Shown here: positions 37,221-46,243 of the stretch, in pieces
Numbering within the stretch: the stretch's first letter is position 1
Layout of the letters: every line of letters begins with the position of its first letter
Source: Ereboglobus sp.
GTDB taxonomy: Bacteria > Verrucomicrobiota > Verrucomicrobiia > Opitutales > Opitutaceae
DNA length: 64,000 bases
NCBI GenBank assembly: GCA_029974595.1
Contig: JARKRC010000062.1
Location: 62,001 to 126,000, forward strand
Reading direction: 5' to 3'
The notes under the pieces: model-generated
The model's input: the letters and a program-made list of their open reading frames with translations, nothing else
Databases searched by the model: none
What the model was told of the DNA's origin: nothing
Made by a program: the position numbers and the translations under genes

Positions 37221-40200
37221 TTACCAATTGAAGCGCACCGTGGCGGTGCCGGTGTGCCGCTGGAATTCAGAGCCGAGCTCGAAATCGTAGCCGAATGAAA
37301 CGGCTGAGTTTTCCGTCATCGCGAATCGCAGGCCGAAGCCGATCATGAGGCCGTTGCGGTTGTAGTTGTCCACGCCAGTCGTGAAACTCTGGCCCCCGGT
37401 CGAGAGGAATCGTCCGTTGATTTTCAAGGAGGACTCGCTCAGCGTGGCGCGGTAGCCGAATACCGCGTCGAACATGCCGGGGCGTTTCCAAGGCATCGTG
37501 ATATTCTGGGTGACCTGCATGCCGGCGAATCCTTCCAATGCGTTCGCGTCGAGGTCGGCAATGGAGACGGCGCCGGGACCGGTCTCTTCCTGGTGGCTAT
37601 ATGAGACACGCATATAGTGCAGCGCGACGGACGGCTTGATGCGGCCGTATTTCCAAGCGGCGAGCACCGCGCCGGCCTCGATGCTGCCGCCGAAAGTGGT
37701 GGCGGAGTATTTGCCGACGGCGCAGCCTTCCTGCTCGAAACGCGAGGTGTCGGCATCCATGGAGCCGAACACAAAATCCGCCGCCAGATAAAATTTCTCA
37801 AACTGCGCGGCACCGAAAAGACCGACGAAAGGCTGCGTGCCTTTGTTCTCGGAATTATTGTCGGAGGTGATGCGGTTGCTCAGGCAGCCGGCATAAAGAC
37901 CGAGCAGGAGATTTTCCCCGAGCGCCCTATCATAGCCAACCACGGCGCCATAGGTGTCGCTTGTGTAGCCGGTCTTGCGAGAGTTGCCGTCGTTGTCGGC
38001 ATAGGAGCCGATCAGCTTGAGCCAGCCGCTGGCTCGCGCGGGGCGGGACACGCGGTCAAGTGACATGAGAAATGTTTCGCTGATGCGCGAATAGACAGCG
38101 CCGTTGGTGGCGCTCATTGCGTCGAGGATGGCGGCTATATCCTTGCCGGGATTGGCCGTATAGTTCATCGCGGCGAAACTCACCGTGCCCGCCTCCGGAT
38201 CAACCTTGAAGTAATCTGTGTTTAGACCAAAGGGCGCATTGGGGCCCGGGTCAAAATGGATGGTCTGCCCGGCCGTCAGCGAGTCCGCTTTCAACAGGAG
38301 GTAGTCTCCAGAAATAAAGGTGCCTATGGCGATGGTGGCGCCGTTCTCAAGCGTGGCCGAGGGCACCGCCAGCATGGGATCAGCGAGGCCTCCTTTCCAC
38401 ATGGGGTTGAACACGAGCCTGCCGCCGTTCCTCACGATCAGACCGCCCGCCGGCGTGTTCAATTTGCCGATGCCGAGTTCCCCGCCATTGTTGATCGTGA
38501 CGGCCACCGAACTGCCGCCAAGAGCGCCGGCACTCGAGGCCGTGACCTTGCTTCCGGCGTTGACAACGAATTTTTGCAGCGTGTTGGCCCCGCCAAGGCT
38601 CAGCGTGCTGTTGTTGAATTCAAGCGCGTTGCCGTAGATCAGATTGTCAACCGAGCCCGAGGGGATATCGCGGAATTCGAGTGTGGAGGCGGCGCCGATA
38701 GCGATGCTGCCTGCGCCGAGCGCCCTGGCGTGCCCCGCGACCACGCGCGGAGCCTCTATGTTGAGGCCGCCGCTGAAGGCGCTGTTGGTGCCGGAGAGCG
38801 TGGTGACGCCCTCGCCCCGCACCGTGAGCGCGCCGTTTCCTGCAATTGAGCCGGCGAGCGTGGAGTTGTTGCCTGCCGCCGCCATGATGGCGAGATCATT
38901 GGCGCCGATATTGATGGCGTTGGGAATTCTGAGTCCCGCAGCATCGATCCATAGTGTCCGTTCGTTCACGGCGACCGTGAGCGTGCCGCTGCCGAGGGCG
39001 TTGGACGCGCCGATGCCAAGCGAGCCGGCGCGGTATTCGACACCGCCGGTGTGGCTGCTGGAGCCGCTGAGGGTGAGCCTGCCTGCGCCGTTCTTGACGA
39101 GCCTGCCCGTGCCCGCGATGGAGCCGGCAAACGTGTTGTCGGCGGTGTTGCTGACGGTCAGTGCCGCCGCTCCGAGCGTGATGAGTCCGTTGCCGCAGAT
39201 GTTTCGAACGGTCTGGGCGTTGCCGGCCAAGTCCAGGGTTGCGCCGGATTTTACCTCGACGCCGGCACTGGCGGCCAGGATGCCGATGGCGCCGGTTCGG
39301 AGTGTGCCGCTTGAAACGGTGGTCATGCCGGTGTAATCGTTGCCCGCGTGAGTCAGCACAATGGCGGAGGTGCCGCCGGCTTGAATATCAAGACCGCCCG
39401 AGCCGGTAATTTTGGCCGAGAGGGTTGAGTCGGTAGAGTGAGTGTTGTTGAGGATGAGTTGCCGCCCGTTGAAGACTTCGATGTCCGTCAATCCGTAGCC
39501 CATGTAAACGCCGGCGGATGTGCCGGTGTCCACAATGTTGGCGCGGTAATTATATCCGGCCTTGGCAACGGTGCCCGTGCCTTGGACGATGCCCGCGTAA
39601 GCGGGCACGGGAATGGGCGCCCCGGTGATGTCGGTCAGCTCGATGGTGCCCGCGCCGGTGACGTTTGCGGCGGCAATCAGGCATGCGCCGTCAACGCCGT
39701 TGTCCAAGTCGAGGATATTGGGATTCGGGGGAACGGCGGGGTTGGTCTGCTGGGCGAGGAGGGCGCTGGTATCAACGCCGATTTTGCTCACCCCGGTTCC
39801 CAGGTCGAGTGTATCCACAATAAGGATACCGTCGGGCGAGCCGCCAAGGGTCATGCCAAAGCTCATCAGTCCGCCGTTGAGGGCGAGCCTGCGGATAGAG
39901 ACGTCGCCGGAGACTTTTTGCGCGGCGCCACCGGCATCGAGTCGGAGCACGGCGCCGGGTGTGGAAAGCACGGCGGCGGCATTGGCGTCGAGGGAAAGTT
40001 TTCCTGACTCAAGCGCGACGAGTCCCGAGTAGCCGCCGCCGGATGCCGTGGATGCGAAGGCGAAGACACCCGGAGTCGCGATCGTGAGCGTGCCGGTGCC
40101 GGCGAGTCGGGCCGCACCCAGCGCATTCGCCGACTTGAGGACGACCCGGCCTTCGTTGATGGCGAGGGTACCACTGAAAGTGTTGCTGCCGGAAAGCGCG

Positions 40201-43200
40201 AGCGAGCCCGCGCCGGCCTTGGACAGGTTGCCCGCGCCGGCGATGTTGCCGGCGAGCGTGCCGGAATGGGCGGATGTGTCGAGGGTAAGCGTGCTGGCGG
40301 CGGCTCCGAGATCGATGCCATTGGCGACGGCGAGGCCGTTGTTGAGGAGGGTCACGCGGACAGCGGCAGCCGTCTCATGACCACTTGACCCAGAAAAAAT
40401 TCCCCCTCCAACTACGAGCTTGGCCGGAGCGGCTCCCAGGGCCGCGGCGTGGCCGAGGGCGAGCGCGCCCTCGGAGAGCACGGTGGTGCCGGTGAAGACG
40501 CTGGCGGTGTTGAGCGCGAGTGTGCCGGAGCCGGTTTTATTAAGAATGCCTCCTCCGGAAAGCCGGCCATCGAACGCGGCATTGTTAGCCTGGGTATCGA
40601 GCACGAGGGCGCCGGCAGCGCCGATGTCGAGAGTGTTGGCGAGTGCAAGGTCTGCGGCGGCCATTTGCAGGGTCGCGGTGCCGGTGACATTGATCGCGCC
40701 TGTGCCGGACGCGCCGGCGGCGGCCAGCGCGAGCGTGCCGGCTTTCAGCTCGATGCCTCCTTTGAAGTCGTTGACGCCGGTGTTGGCGAGGGTGAGCCTG
40801 CCCGCGCCGTCCTTGGTGAGTTTTCCCTGCGCCCCGGAGATGACGCTGCCGATGACACTGTTTTTGTCGGTGGTGATGGCGGCGCCGTTGAACGTGTAGC
40901 TGGCGGCGCCGTCCACAATCATGTCGGAAACAGTGATGCGCGTGCCGGCGATGCCGATGGTGTGAGTGGTGCCGGAGGAGGCGGTGAAAGTGACACGGTC
41001 GCCTTCGGCGAAGGTGTTGACGGCGGCCCCGTCGGTCCAGTTGGCGTTGGCATCGTCCCACATGGTGCCGGACACACCCCCGCCGGTCCAGCGCATGGCG
41101 CGCGAGGAGTCGGCGGACCCGGTTACGATGATATCGTTGCCGGAGACGCTGAGTTTCATGATTTGTCGAGGCCCGGCCTGGATGCGCCCTCCAACAGTGA
41201 CGACGGCGTTGGCTGCGAGTGCGGCGCGATCTCCCGCGGCGATGGTGGCGAGGGTGTGAGCGCCAAGCCTGAAGGCGCTTACGTCAACGCCAAAGGAGCC
41301 CGAAAGCGAGGTGAGGTTGGCAACGACGAGCTGGTCAGCGAGGTTTCCATCAAAGAGATCGAAGGCGATTTTGCCACCGTTGATGTCGAGGTTGTTGACG
41401 GTGAGTTGCGAGCGCGCGGAGTCGGCACCGACTTGCAGTAACGACCCCGCGAGAAGACTGACGTTGCCGGTGTATTCGCCGGTGCCGCCGATGGTCGCGC
41501 CCGCGCCCGCCGTGATGCCGCCCCCGAATTTCGCCGTCGCGCCATCGAGCAGGAACGAGCCTTGGCTGGCAAGAATCGACAGCGTGGAAGCCGAGTTGTC
41601 GGCAGTCAGTCGGAGCGTGCCCGCGCCGCTCTTCGTCAGGGTGCCGGTGCCGGCGAGCGCGCCCGCGTGGGTGATGGTTTGTCCGTTGGTGTCAAGGGTG
41701 CCGGCCACCGCGGGGTCGATGTTGATTTGGTTGGTGATGGCCACTGCGCCCGCGCCGGGGGCGGCGCGGAGCGCGGCATCGCCCGTGAAGCGAATGTTGT
41801 CGGCGCCCGCGCCGAGTTGGGCCGCGCTGGCGAACACAAGCGCGCCGCCCGAAAGCTCGATGTCACCGAAGGTGTTGGCGGTGTTGGAGAGCGTCAGGGT
41901 GCCGGCACCGGATTTTTCGAGTTTGCCGGTGGTGCCGGTGAAGCCGGCGCGGGCAGAGGTGGCGCTGACGGTAATGGCACCGCCGTTAAAGGAGTAGTTG
42001 CCCGTGCCCCCGACACTCAACCCCGAGACCGTGACGCCCTCTGTGGCGATGGCAATGTTGCGATTGGAGGCATGGGCGATGTCCACGGCGCTGTCGAAGG
42101 AGACGGCGTCGCCGTCATTGAAATGGGTTTCGGGCGTAGTGCCATTGTCCGTCCAGCTCGCGTTGGTGATGGCGGAGTTGGCCCACGAGGCACCGTCCGA
42201 GCCTGTCCATTTGAGCGCGAGGCTGGCGAGGGAGTTGTTGAGGAAGAGTTCGTGATTGAGGACGGAGAATGTGAGGCTGTTGCGGGCCGAGGGCGCGATG
42301 CCGATGAGCCGATAGGAAAAATTGTCCGCGGCGCCGGTGAGGGAGGAACTGCTGATGAGCTTGTAGGAGTCGGCGGTGCCGAGATTGGTGATGGCGATGA
42401 TGTTGGTGCCGGTGTTGGCAACGAGCTGGTCGGTTATGAGCTGGCTGTAGGTGCCGTCGGCGCCGTTGCTCCCGAAGAGGTCGAAGTTGAGGGTGACGCT
42501 GCCGGAAAGCGTGAGCCGGTTGGAGCCGGTGCGAACGAAGGTGAGTGTTTCCGGGGTCGCGGCGCCGGGGCGTCCGACTTGCAGGGTCGAGCCGGCTTGG
42601 GCGGTGATTGTCATGGCCTCGAATGCGTCCGCTTGGGTGCGCTTGGCCAGCGTGCCGGAACCGCCAAAAGTCGCTCCGCTGGCAACCGTGATAATGCCTC
42701 CAAGGGACGCGGCGGAGTTGCCCAGCAGAAGGCTGCCGGCGTCCACCCGGACGATTCCCCGCCAATAACTGTTGTCGGCGTTGAGCACGAGGGTGCCTGA
42801 TCCGGTCTTTGCGAGCGTACCCGAGGTGTTATTGTTGGCAATGGAGTCAATGTTCTTGTTGGCCTGCGCCGCTTCGCCGATGGTGAGCGTCACGCCTCCG
42901 TCTATGTTCAAATCCAGCATACCCCCTGCGCCATAATAAAAGCCGCCCGCGCGGGCCGCCGGTGTGTAGGGGTTGTTGTTAATTATCCTGTCATCCCATT
43001 CCGTGGATACAGCGGGGGCGGAGCCGGAGGCAATGTTGCCCGAATACACATAATTATTGGTGCCGCCCGCAAGCGTCATGTGAATGGTCATTTTGGCGGT
43101 GATGCCGTGCTGGAGCGCGCCGCCGTTCTGGACCGTCCAGTTGTTTTTGAACACCACGTCGGTGAAATCGAAGACGCCCGGCGTGCCCGAGTTCGAGCCG

Positions 43201-43880
43201 ATCGCGCCGCCGTTTTGAAACGCCCGGTTGTTCTCGAAAACGGCCCGGTTGAGAGCCAGCGTGCCGGTGCCCCTGACGTCAAACGCGCCGCCATAGTTGC
43301 GGACCGAGTAGTTGCCCTTGAAAACCGCGTCGGTAAACGAGGCCAGCCCGGCGTTTACACGGGCGACGCCACCGATGCCCAATTGATAATTGTCTTCGAA
43401 AAGGACATCGGAGAAAGTGGAGACTACCCCGTTTTTGTTGAACATAAACACCCCTCCCACGCCGCTGCCCAAGCTGCCCGCGCTGATTCTGATAAAGTCA
43501 ACCCCCTTGACGTTCAGTACCTGAAGGGCGGTGGCGCCACCGTCGATTTTGATGAGGCCTGCTTGTGAACCGGTGGTATTATCCCTGATGTCGATGAACT
43601 TAATCCGGCCCGCGCTGCCGTCGAGCGTCAACGTGGCCGTCGTGGCAAGAGATGTGCTGGGAAACACCGCGGTGGTGCCGGCCGTGCCCGAGCGCGTGAC
43701 CGTGAGCACCGCGCCGTTTTCCACCTTGATGCTGGATGAACTGATGGTGTCGCCCAGCCCGAGTATGACAGTCGTGCTTGACGTTATGGGACTCGGGATC
43801 GCAACGGCCGCGCCATACGCGGGTGACACGGCGGCTAGCAGAGCGGCCAAGGACAGGCAGTGAAAAAAATTCTTGCTCAT
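37221..43880 (-). CDS. Giant autotransporter, about 2200 residues, with Pmp-like repeats
   Basis: About 2219 residues from ATG 43880 (an in-frame ATG at 43913 would add 11). A signal peptide (CLSLAALLAAVSPAYG) leads into Pmp-like repeats (FEDN, FKGN, FENN, FKNN with GGVA, GGAF, GGAI, GGAL; about 145-290). A very long array of autotransporter-associated beta-strand repeats follows (KTGSGTLALN, KSGAGTLTLSN, KNGAGRLTLSG and similar), each expected to add a turn to a beta-helix. The C-terminal barrel ends VRFNW, and the region before it (PGKDIAAILDAM...VYSRISETFL) is clearly homologous to the smaller neighbour. A surface adhesin or glycan-binding role is an inference. Confidence 0.9.
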   Translation of the reverse strand: MSKNFFHCLSLAALLAAVSPAYGAAVAIPSPITSSTTVILGLGDTISSSSIKVENGAVLTVTRSGTAGTTAVFPSTSLATTATLTLDGSAGRIKFIDIRDNTTGSQAGLIKIDGGATALQVLNVKGVDFIRISAGSLGSGVGGVFMFNKNGVVSTFSDVLFEDNYQLGIGGVARVNAGLASFTDAVFKGNYSVRNYGGAFDVRGTGTLALNRAVFENNRAFQNGGAIGSNSGTPGVFDFTDVVFKNNWTVQNGGALQHGITAKMTIHMTLAGGTNNYVYSGNIASGSAPAVSTEWDDRIINNNPYTPAARAGGFYYGAGGMLDLNIDGGVTLTIGEAAQANKNIDSIANNNTSGTLAKTGSGTLVLNADNSYWRGIVRVDAGSLLLGNSAASLGGIITVASGATFGGSGTLAKRTQADAFEAMTITAQAGSTLQVGRPGAATPETLTFVRTGSNRLTLSGSVTLNFDLFGSNGADGTYSQLITDQLVANTGTNIIAITNLGTADSYKLISSSSLTGAADNFSYRLIGIAPSARNSLTFSVLNHELFLNNSLASLALKWTGSDGASWANSAITNASWTDNGTTPETHFNDGDAVSFDSAVDIAHASNRNIAIATEGVTVSGLSVGGTGNYSFNGGAITVSATSARAGFTGTTGKLEKSGAGTLTLSNTANTFGDIELSGGALVFASAAQLGAGADNIRFTGDAALRAAPGAGAVAITNQINIDPAVAGTLDTNGQTITHAGALAGTGTLTKSGAGTLRLTADNSASTLSILASQGSFLLDGATAKFGGGITAGAGATIGGTGEYTGNVSLLAGSLLQVGADSARSQLTVNNLDINGGKIAFDLFDGNLADQLVVANLTSLSGSFGVDVSAFRLGAHTLATIAAGDRAALAANAVVTVGGRIQAGPRQIMKLSVSGNDIIVTGSADSSRAMRWTGGGVSGTMWDDANANWTDGAAVNTFAEGDRVTFTASSGTTHTIGIAGTRITVSDMIVDGAASYTFNGAAITTDKNSVIGSVISGAQGKLTKDGAGRLTLANTGVNDFKGGIELKAGTLALAAAGASGTGAINVTGTATLQMAAADLALANTLDIGAAGALVLDTQANNAAFDGRLSGGGILNKTGSGTLALNTASVFTGTTVLSEGALALGHAAALGAAPAKLVVGGGIFSGSSGHETAAAVRVTLLNNGLAVANGIDLGAAASTLTLDTSAHSGTLAGNIAGAGNLSKAGAGSLALSGSNTFSGTLAINEGRVVLKSANALGAARLAGTGTLTIATPGVFAFASTASGGGYSGLVALESGKLSLDANAAAVLSTPGAVLRLDAGGAAQKVSGDVSIRRLALNGGLMSFGMTLGGSPDGILIVDTLDLGTGVSKIGVDTSALLAQQTNPAVPPNPNILDLDNGVDGACLIAAANVTGAGTIELTDITGAPIPVPAYAGIVQGTGTVAKAGYNYRANIVDTGTSAGVYMGYGLTDIEVFNGRQLILNNTHSTDSTLSAKITGSGGLDIQAGGTSAIVLTHAGNDYTGMTTVSSGTLRTGAIGILAASAGVEVKSGATLDLAGNAQTVRNICGNGLITLGAAALTVSNTADNTFAGSIAGTGRLVKNGAGRLTLSGSSSHTGGVEYRAGSLGIGASNALGSGTLTVAVNERTLWIDAAGLRIPNAINIGANDLAIMAAAGNNSTLAGSIAGNGALTVRGEGVTTLSGTNSAFSGGLNIEAPRVVAGHARALGAGSIAIGAASTLEFRDIPSGSVDNLIYGNALEFNNSTLSLGGANTLQKFVVNAGSKVTASSAGALGGSSVAVTINNGGELGIGKLNTPAGGLIVRNGGRLVFNPMWKGGLADPMLAVPSATLENGATIAIGTFISGDYLLLKADSLTAGQTIHFDPGPNAPFGLNTDYFKVDPEAGTVSFAAMNYTANPGKDIAAILDAMSATNGAVYSRISETFLMSLDRVSRPARASGWLKLIGSYADNDGNSRKTGYTSDTYGAVVGYDRALGENLLLGLYAGCLSNRITSDNNSENKGTQPFVGLFGAAQFEKFYLAADFVFGSMDADTSRFEQEGCAVGKYSATTFGGSIEAGAVLAAWKYGRIKPSVALHYMRVSYSHQEETGPGAVSIADLDANALEGFAGMQVTQNITMPWKRPGMFDAVFGYRATLSESSLKINGRFLSTGGQSFTTGVDNYNRNGLMIGFGLRFAMTENSAVSFGYDFELGSEFQRHTGTATVRFNW

Positions 43881-44128
43881 GCAAGGTTGGCGGAGAGGGT
43901 TGCAAGGTTTCATGTTAAAATGGATGAGATCCGGGATTGTTTCTTGATAGCCGTTATAGATGCAGGCCGGTATTCATGATATTATTTATAATCAAGCAGC
44001 CGGCGTTGGAAAGTGACTGCGCGCGCCTCCTCGTCGAAGACCAGCATATCCGGCAGTGACGTGGCAAAAAAGTGAAACCAATTTGGACTTGGCTGCTAAC
44101 AAAGCAGGAAAGGGTAAAACTAAAAACA

Positions 44129-44145
44129 TGCTATCATTGATAGCA
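44129..44145. promoter_or_regulatory. 17-bp palindrome, candidate operator
   Basis: TGCTATC-ATT-GATAGCA: perfect 7-bp arms with a 3-bp centre, inside an A/T-rich stretch. It has the size and symmetry of a site for a dimeric repressor such as the GntR/LacI-type regulator encoded at 44990, but there is no direct evidence for that pairing. Confidence 0.4.
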
Positions 44146-44166
44146 CTAGTTTTTAGAAGAAAAACT

Positions 44167-44203
44167 CCTTTCAAGAGGTTCACTCAACGAACCTCTTGAA
44201 AGG
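44167..44203 (-). terminator. Strong hairpin with U-tract on the minus-strand side
   Basis: A perfect 15-bp stem (44167-44181 with 44189-44203) and a 7-nt loop. Read leftward it is followed by AGTTTTTCTTCT, as in an intrinsic terminator for leftward transcription. No intact leftward gene ends here, so it may belong to a lost gene or insulate the giant autotransporter gene from read-through. Confidence 0.55.
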
Positions 44204-44464
44204 GGAAAATGCATGCAAAAACTCATCCGTTTTCCTAATGGGCGCAACGGGGTCATGGCCGATAACTGCCTCGTGAGCGGCATTGGTCCCGCCCCTACCC
44301 TGCTCGGTGGGGGCGCATGCCGGAGGATGCTGTGCTGAAAAAGGCATAACCCTCCGTATCCGGCCATAATTGGTATGTCGCGCAAACCAGCAAAGCCGGT
44401 TTGAGAAGCCCAGCATGCTCCAGTTAGTATTGCACGATAATACAATCTGAAAGTATGATATATT

Positions 44465-44755
44465 TCATCAATTTCATGTGCAGCGCCTTTATACACAAAG
44501 TTGCTGGAGCATATCGGGGCAGGCGAAATGTCCGAGGTCCGAAAATTGCAAGAGAAAGCCATCCAGATGATGGCGACTTGCAGCGATATGGGGGTTACGC
44601 ACTTTGCCAGCTCGAAATCCGTCATGGCAATGCCTGGTGTGGATTGCGGCCCAGCCATGCCTCCGCTACGCAATATAGCGCCGGAACAATTTGATGAGCT
44701 CCGTCAACAGCTGGGAAAAGAAGATTTCTTCAGCAACGCATGCAGCCTTTTGTAG
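44465..44755 (+). pseudogene. C-terminal remnant of an N-acetylneuraminate lyase (NanA/DapA family)
   Basis: The frame ending at the TAG 44753-44755 reads APLYTKLLEHIGAGEMSEVRKLQEKAIQ and then MPGVDCGPAMPPLRNIAPEQF. This matches the end of sialic acid aldolases of the DapA fold, which close with an LQ-x-K-A-I helix and a GxDCGPxRPPL turn. Only about 95 of roughly 300 residues remain. The frame is closed upstream by a stop at 44456 and there is no proper start or ribosome-binding site. It is read here as decayed rather than a functional small gene. Its position between sialidase-related loci fits a former sialic-acid catabolic gene. Confidence 0.7.
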
Positions 44756-44775
44756 TATATTGATTTTAATATACT
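44754..44775. promoter_or_regulatory. 22-bp palindrome upstream of the GntR-type gene, candidate operator
   Basis: AGTATATT-GATTTT-AATATACT: perfect 8-bp arms separated by 6 bp, about 215 bp before the regulator start. It could be an autoregulatory site or simply part of an A/T-rich promoter. Confidence 0.4.
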
Positions 44776-44989
44776 TGCAATTAACTGCTGAAGTTCGTGA
44801 ATGTCGCCCCATGCGACTCTGCTTGCGTTCCAATTTGAAATTGTTGGTGCAAAAAACATGTGCCTTCCCAGATGATTTTCGGACTTGTACTCACATGGAA
44901 GAGTCCAAGGCCAGATTCAGGGAAAATTTTATCAAGACCAAATCCATGTTTGTTTGATCATCACCATGAAATCGTGTTTTTTTCTCGAT

Positions 44990-46099
44990 ATGTCTTCCAA
45001 CAGCACTTCTTGGAATCTACCTCAACGTCAGTTATTGAGCAAACAAACGGCCGATTTATTGCGAGAGCGGATCGTGGATGGGACATGGCAGGAAAGTTTA
45101 CCACCAGAGAGAGAGCTCTGCGCGTCCCTGCAAGTCAGCCGGCATACATTGCGAGTTGCATTGAAACAACTTTCCGCGGAAAGGCTTATAGAATCCAAGC
45201 AAGGAAAGGGGATTATGATCCTAAGCCGTTCCCAACGTAAAAAGAAGATGTTGGATCTCACGGATGTCGGGTTGCTTTTGCCTGGTTCGATTACTCGAAT
45301 GTTGCCGATCCATGTTGTATGGATGAATCATTTGCGTGCAATGCTGGCTGATCGTGGATGCCGGTTGCATTTATTTTACGGTCTTAAATATGCGCGCCAC
45401 AATCCTTCAGTAGCCATCAATCAACTTGTAACGCGGCAAAAACACAAATGCTGGGTCTTGTTGTTGTCGGACGAACCGGTGCAGCGCTGGTTTCAGGACA
45501 ACAAGGTGCCGTGCGTCGTGGCGGGTTCGATCTACAAGGACATGAGCCTGCCGTATTGCGACCTCGAACATCGCGCGGCGTGCCGGCATGCTGCGGGGTT
45601 GCTGCTCGGGCGCGGACACCGGCGCATCGCCCTGCTCGTGCAGAAATCGCGACTGGCTGGCGAAGAAGAGAGCGAGGCGGGATTTGCCGAGGGCATGAGC
45701 CGCTCGCCGCACAAGGACACGGAGATGCTTGTTTGCAACCTTGACGGCACCGCGGCCGGAGTCGCCACCGTGGTAAGGCGACTCATGGCGCGCAAGCCCG
45801 CGCCGACGGCGCTACTGATGGTGAACGCGTTTTACTATCTCACCGCGACCGCCTGTCTTGCACGGCTGGGGTTGCGTGTGCCCGAGGATGTCTCGGTGGT
45901 TTTGTGCGACGGGGCCAACTTCCTTCCCTGGCTGCTGCCTGTGCCGACGCATTACGAAATCGATCCGCACAATTTTGCGAAGGCGTTGTTATCTATGGTG
46001 CTTGAGATGTTGGAGAGCGGCGCGACCAGAAAAAGGGCGGTGCAACTCATGCCCGCCTGTATCGCGGGCGAGTCGGTGGCGGATGCGCGGAAACCGTGA
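44990..46099 (+). CDS. GntR-type HTH / LacI-type sensor transcriptional regulator
   Basis: 369 residues. The N-terminal winged helix is of GntR type: QTADLLRERIVDGTWQESLPPERELCASLQVSRHTLRVALKQL, followed by a wing ESKQGKGIMI. Residues about 95-365 form a LacI/periplasmic-binding-protein-like sensor (VGLLLPGSITRMLP, HAAGLLLGRGHRRIALL, PTALLMVNAFYYL, RVPEDVSVVLCDG). This GntR-LacI chimera type typically responds to sugars. It lies immediately upstream of the activase and GRE genes on the same strand and is the likely local regulator. The ATG at 44990 was chosen; one at 44966 is in frame. Confidence 0.88.
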   Translation: MSSNSTSWNLPQRQLLSKQTADLLRERIVDGTWQESLPPERELCASLQVSRHTLRVALKQLSAERLIESKQGKGIMILSRSQRKKKMLDLTDVGLLLPGSITRMLPIHVVWMNHLRAMLADRGCRLHLFYGLKYARHNPSVAINQLVTRQKHKCWVLLLSDEPVQRWFQDNKVPCVVAGSIYKDMSLPYCDLEHRAACRHAAGLLLGRGHRRIALLVQKSRLAGEEESEAGFAEGMSRSPHKDTEMLVCNLDGTAAGVATVVRRLMARKPAPTALLMVNAFYYLTATACLARLGLRVPEDVSVVLCDGANFLPWLLPVPTHYEIDPHNFAKALLSMVLEMLESGATRKRAVQLMPACIAGESVADARKP

Positions 46100-46197
46100 T
46101 GCGTCGCGCATAAATGGTCTGCTGGGTGAACCAAGAGTTTGCATTGGCCGCATCGAGGAATGTATGCGATGGTCTGTGCCGTGTCCGCACACCATTC

Positions 46198-46209
46198 GGA
46201 TGGCCATCC
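46198..46209. promoter_or_regulatory. 12-bp perfect palindrome upstream of the activase gene
   Basis: GGATGGCCATCC lies 35 bp before the activase start, in the only spacer (144 bp) between the regulator and the GRE operon. Position and symmetry suit an operator, but the word is short enough to be chance. Confidence 0.3.
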
Positions 46210-46243
46210 ATTCAGTTGAAGAACCCAGCATCCCATTATTCCC

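Larger units (their letters stand above)
43914..44464. other. Divergent regulatory region and gene debris
   Basis: About 550 bp with no credible gene, A+T-richer than the flanks. It contains the presumed promoter region of the giant autotransporter on the left, one palindrome (44129-44145), one strong hairpin (44167-44203), and then sequence up to the N-acetylneuraminate lyase remnant in which I could not recognise the missing N-terminal part of that gene. Confidence 0.5.

Noticed and set aside
40420-42800. Plus-strand frames opposite the giant autotransporter gene
   Set aside because: Same cause: repeat-rich, GC-rich coding DNA on the opposite strand.
37221-43880. Regularly spaced GC-rich DNA repeats that could be mistaken for a repeat array
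   Set aside because: They encode autotransporter beta-strand repeats with varying lengths and no identical spacer-repeat plan, so there is no CRISPR array.
44146-44673. 175-codon minus-strand frame across the hairpin and nanA relic
   Set aside because: It runs through a 15-bp perfect hairpin and opposite a recognisable relic, and has no domain.
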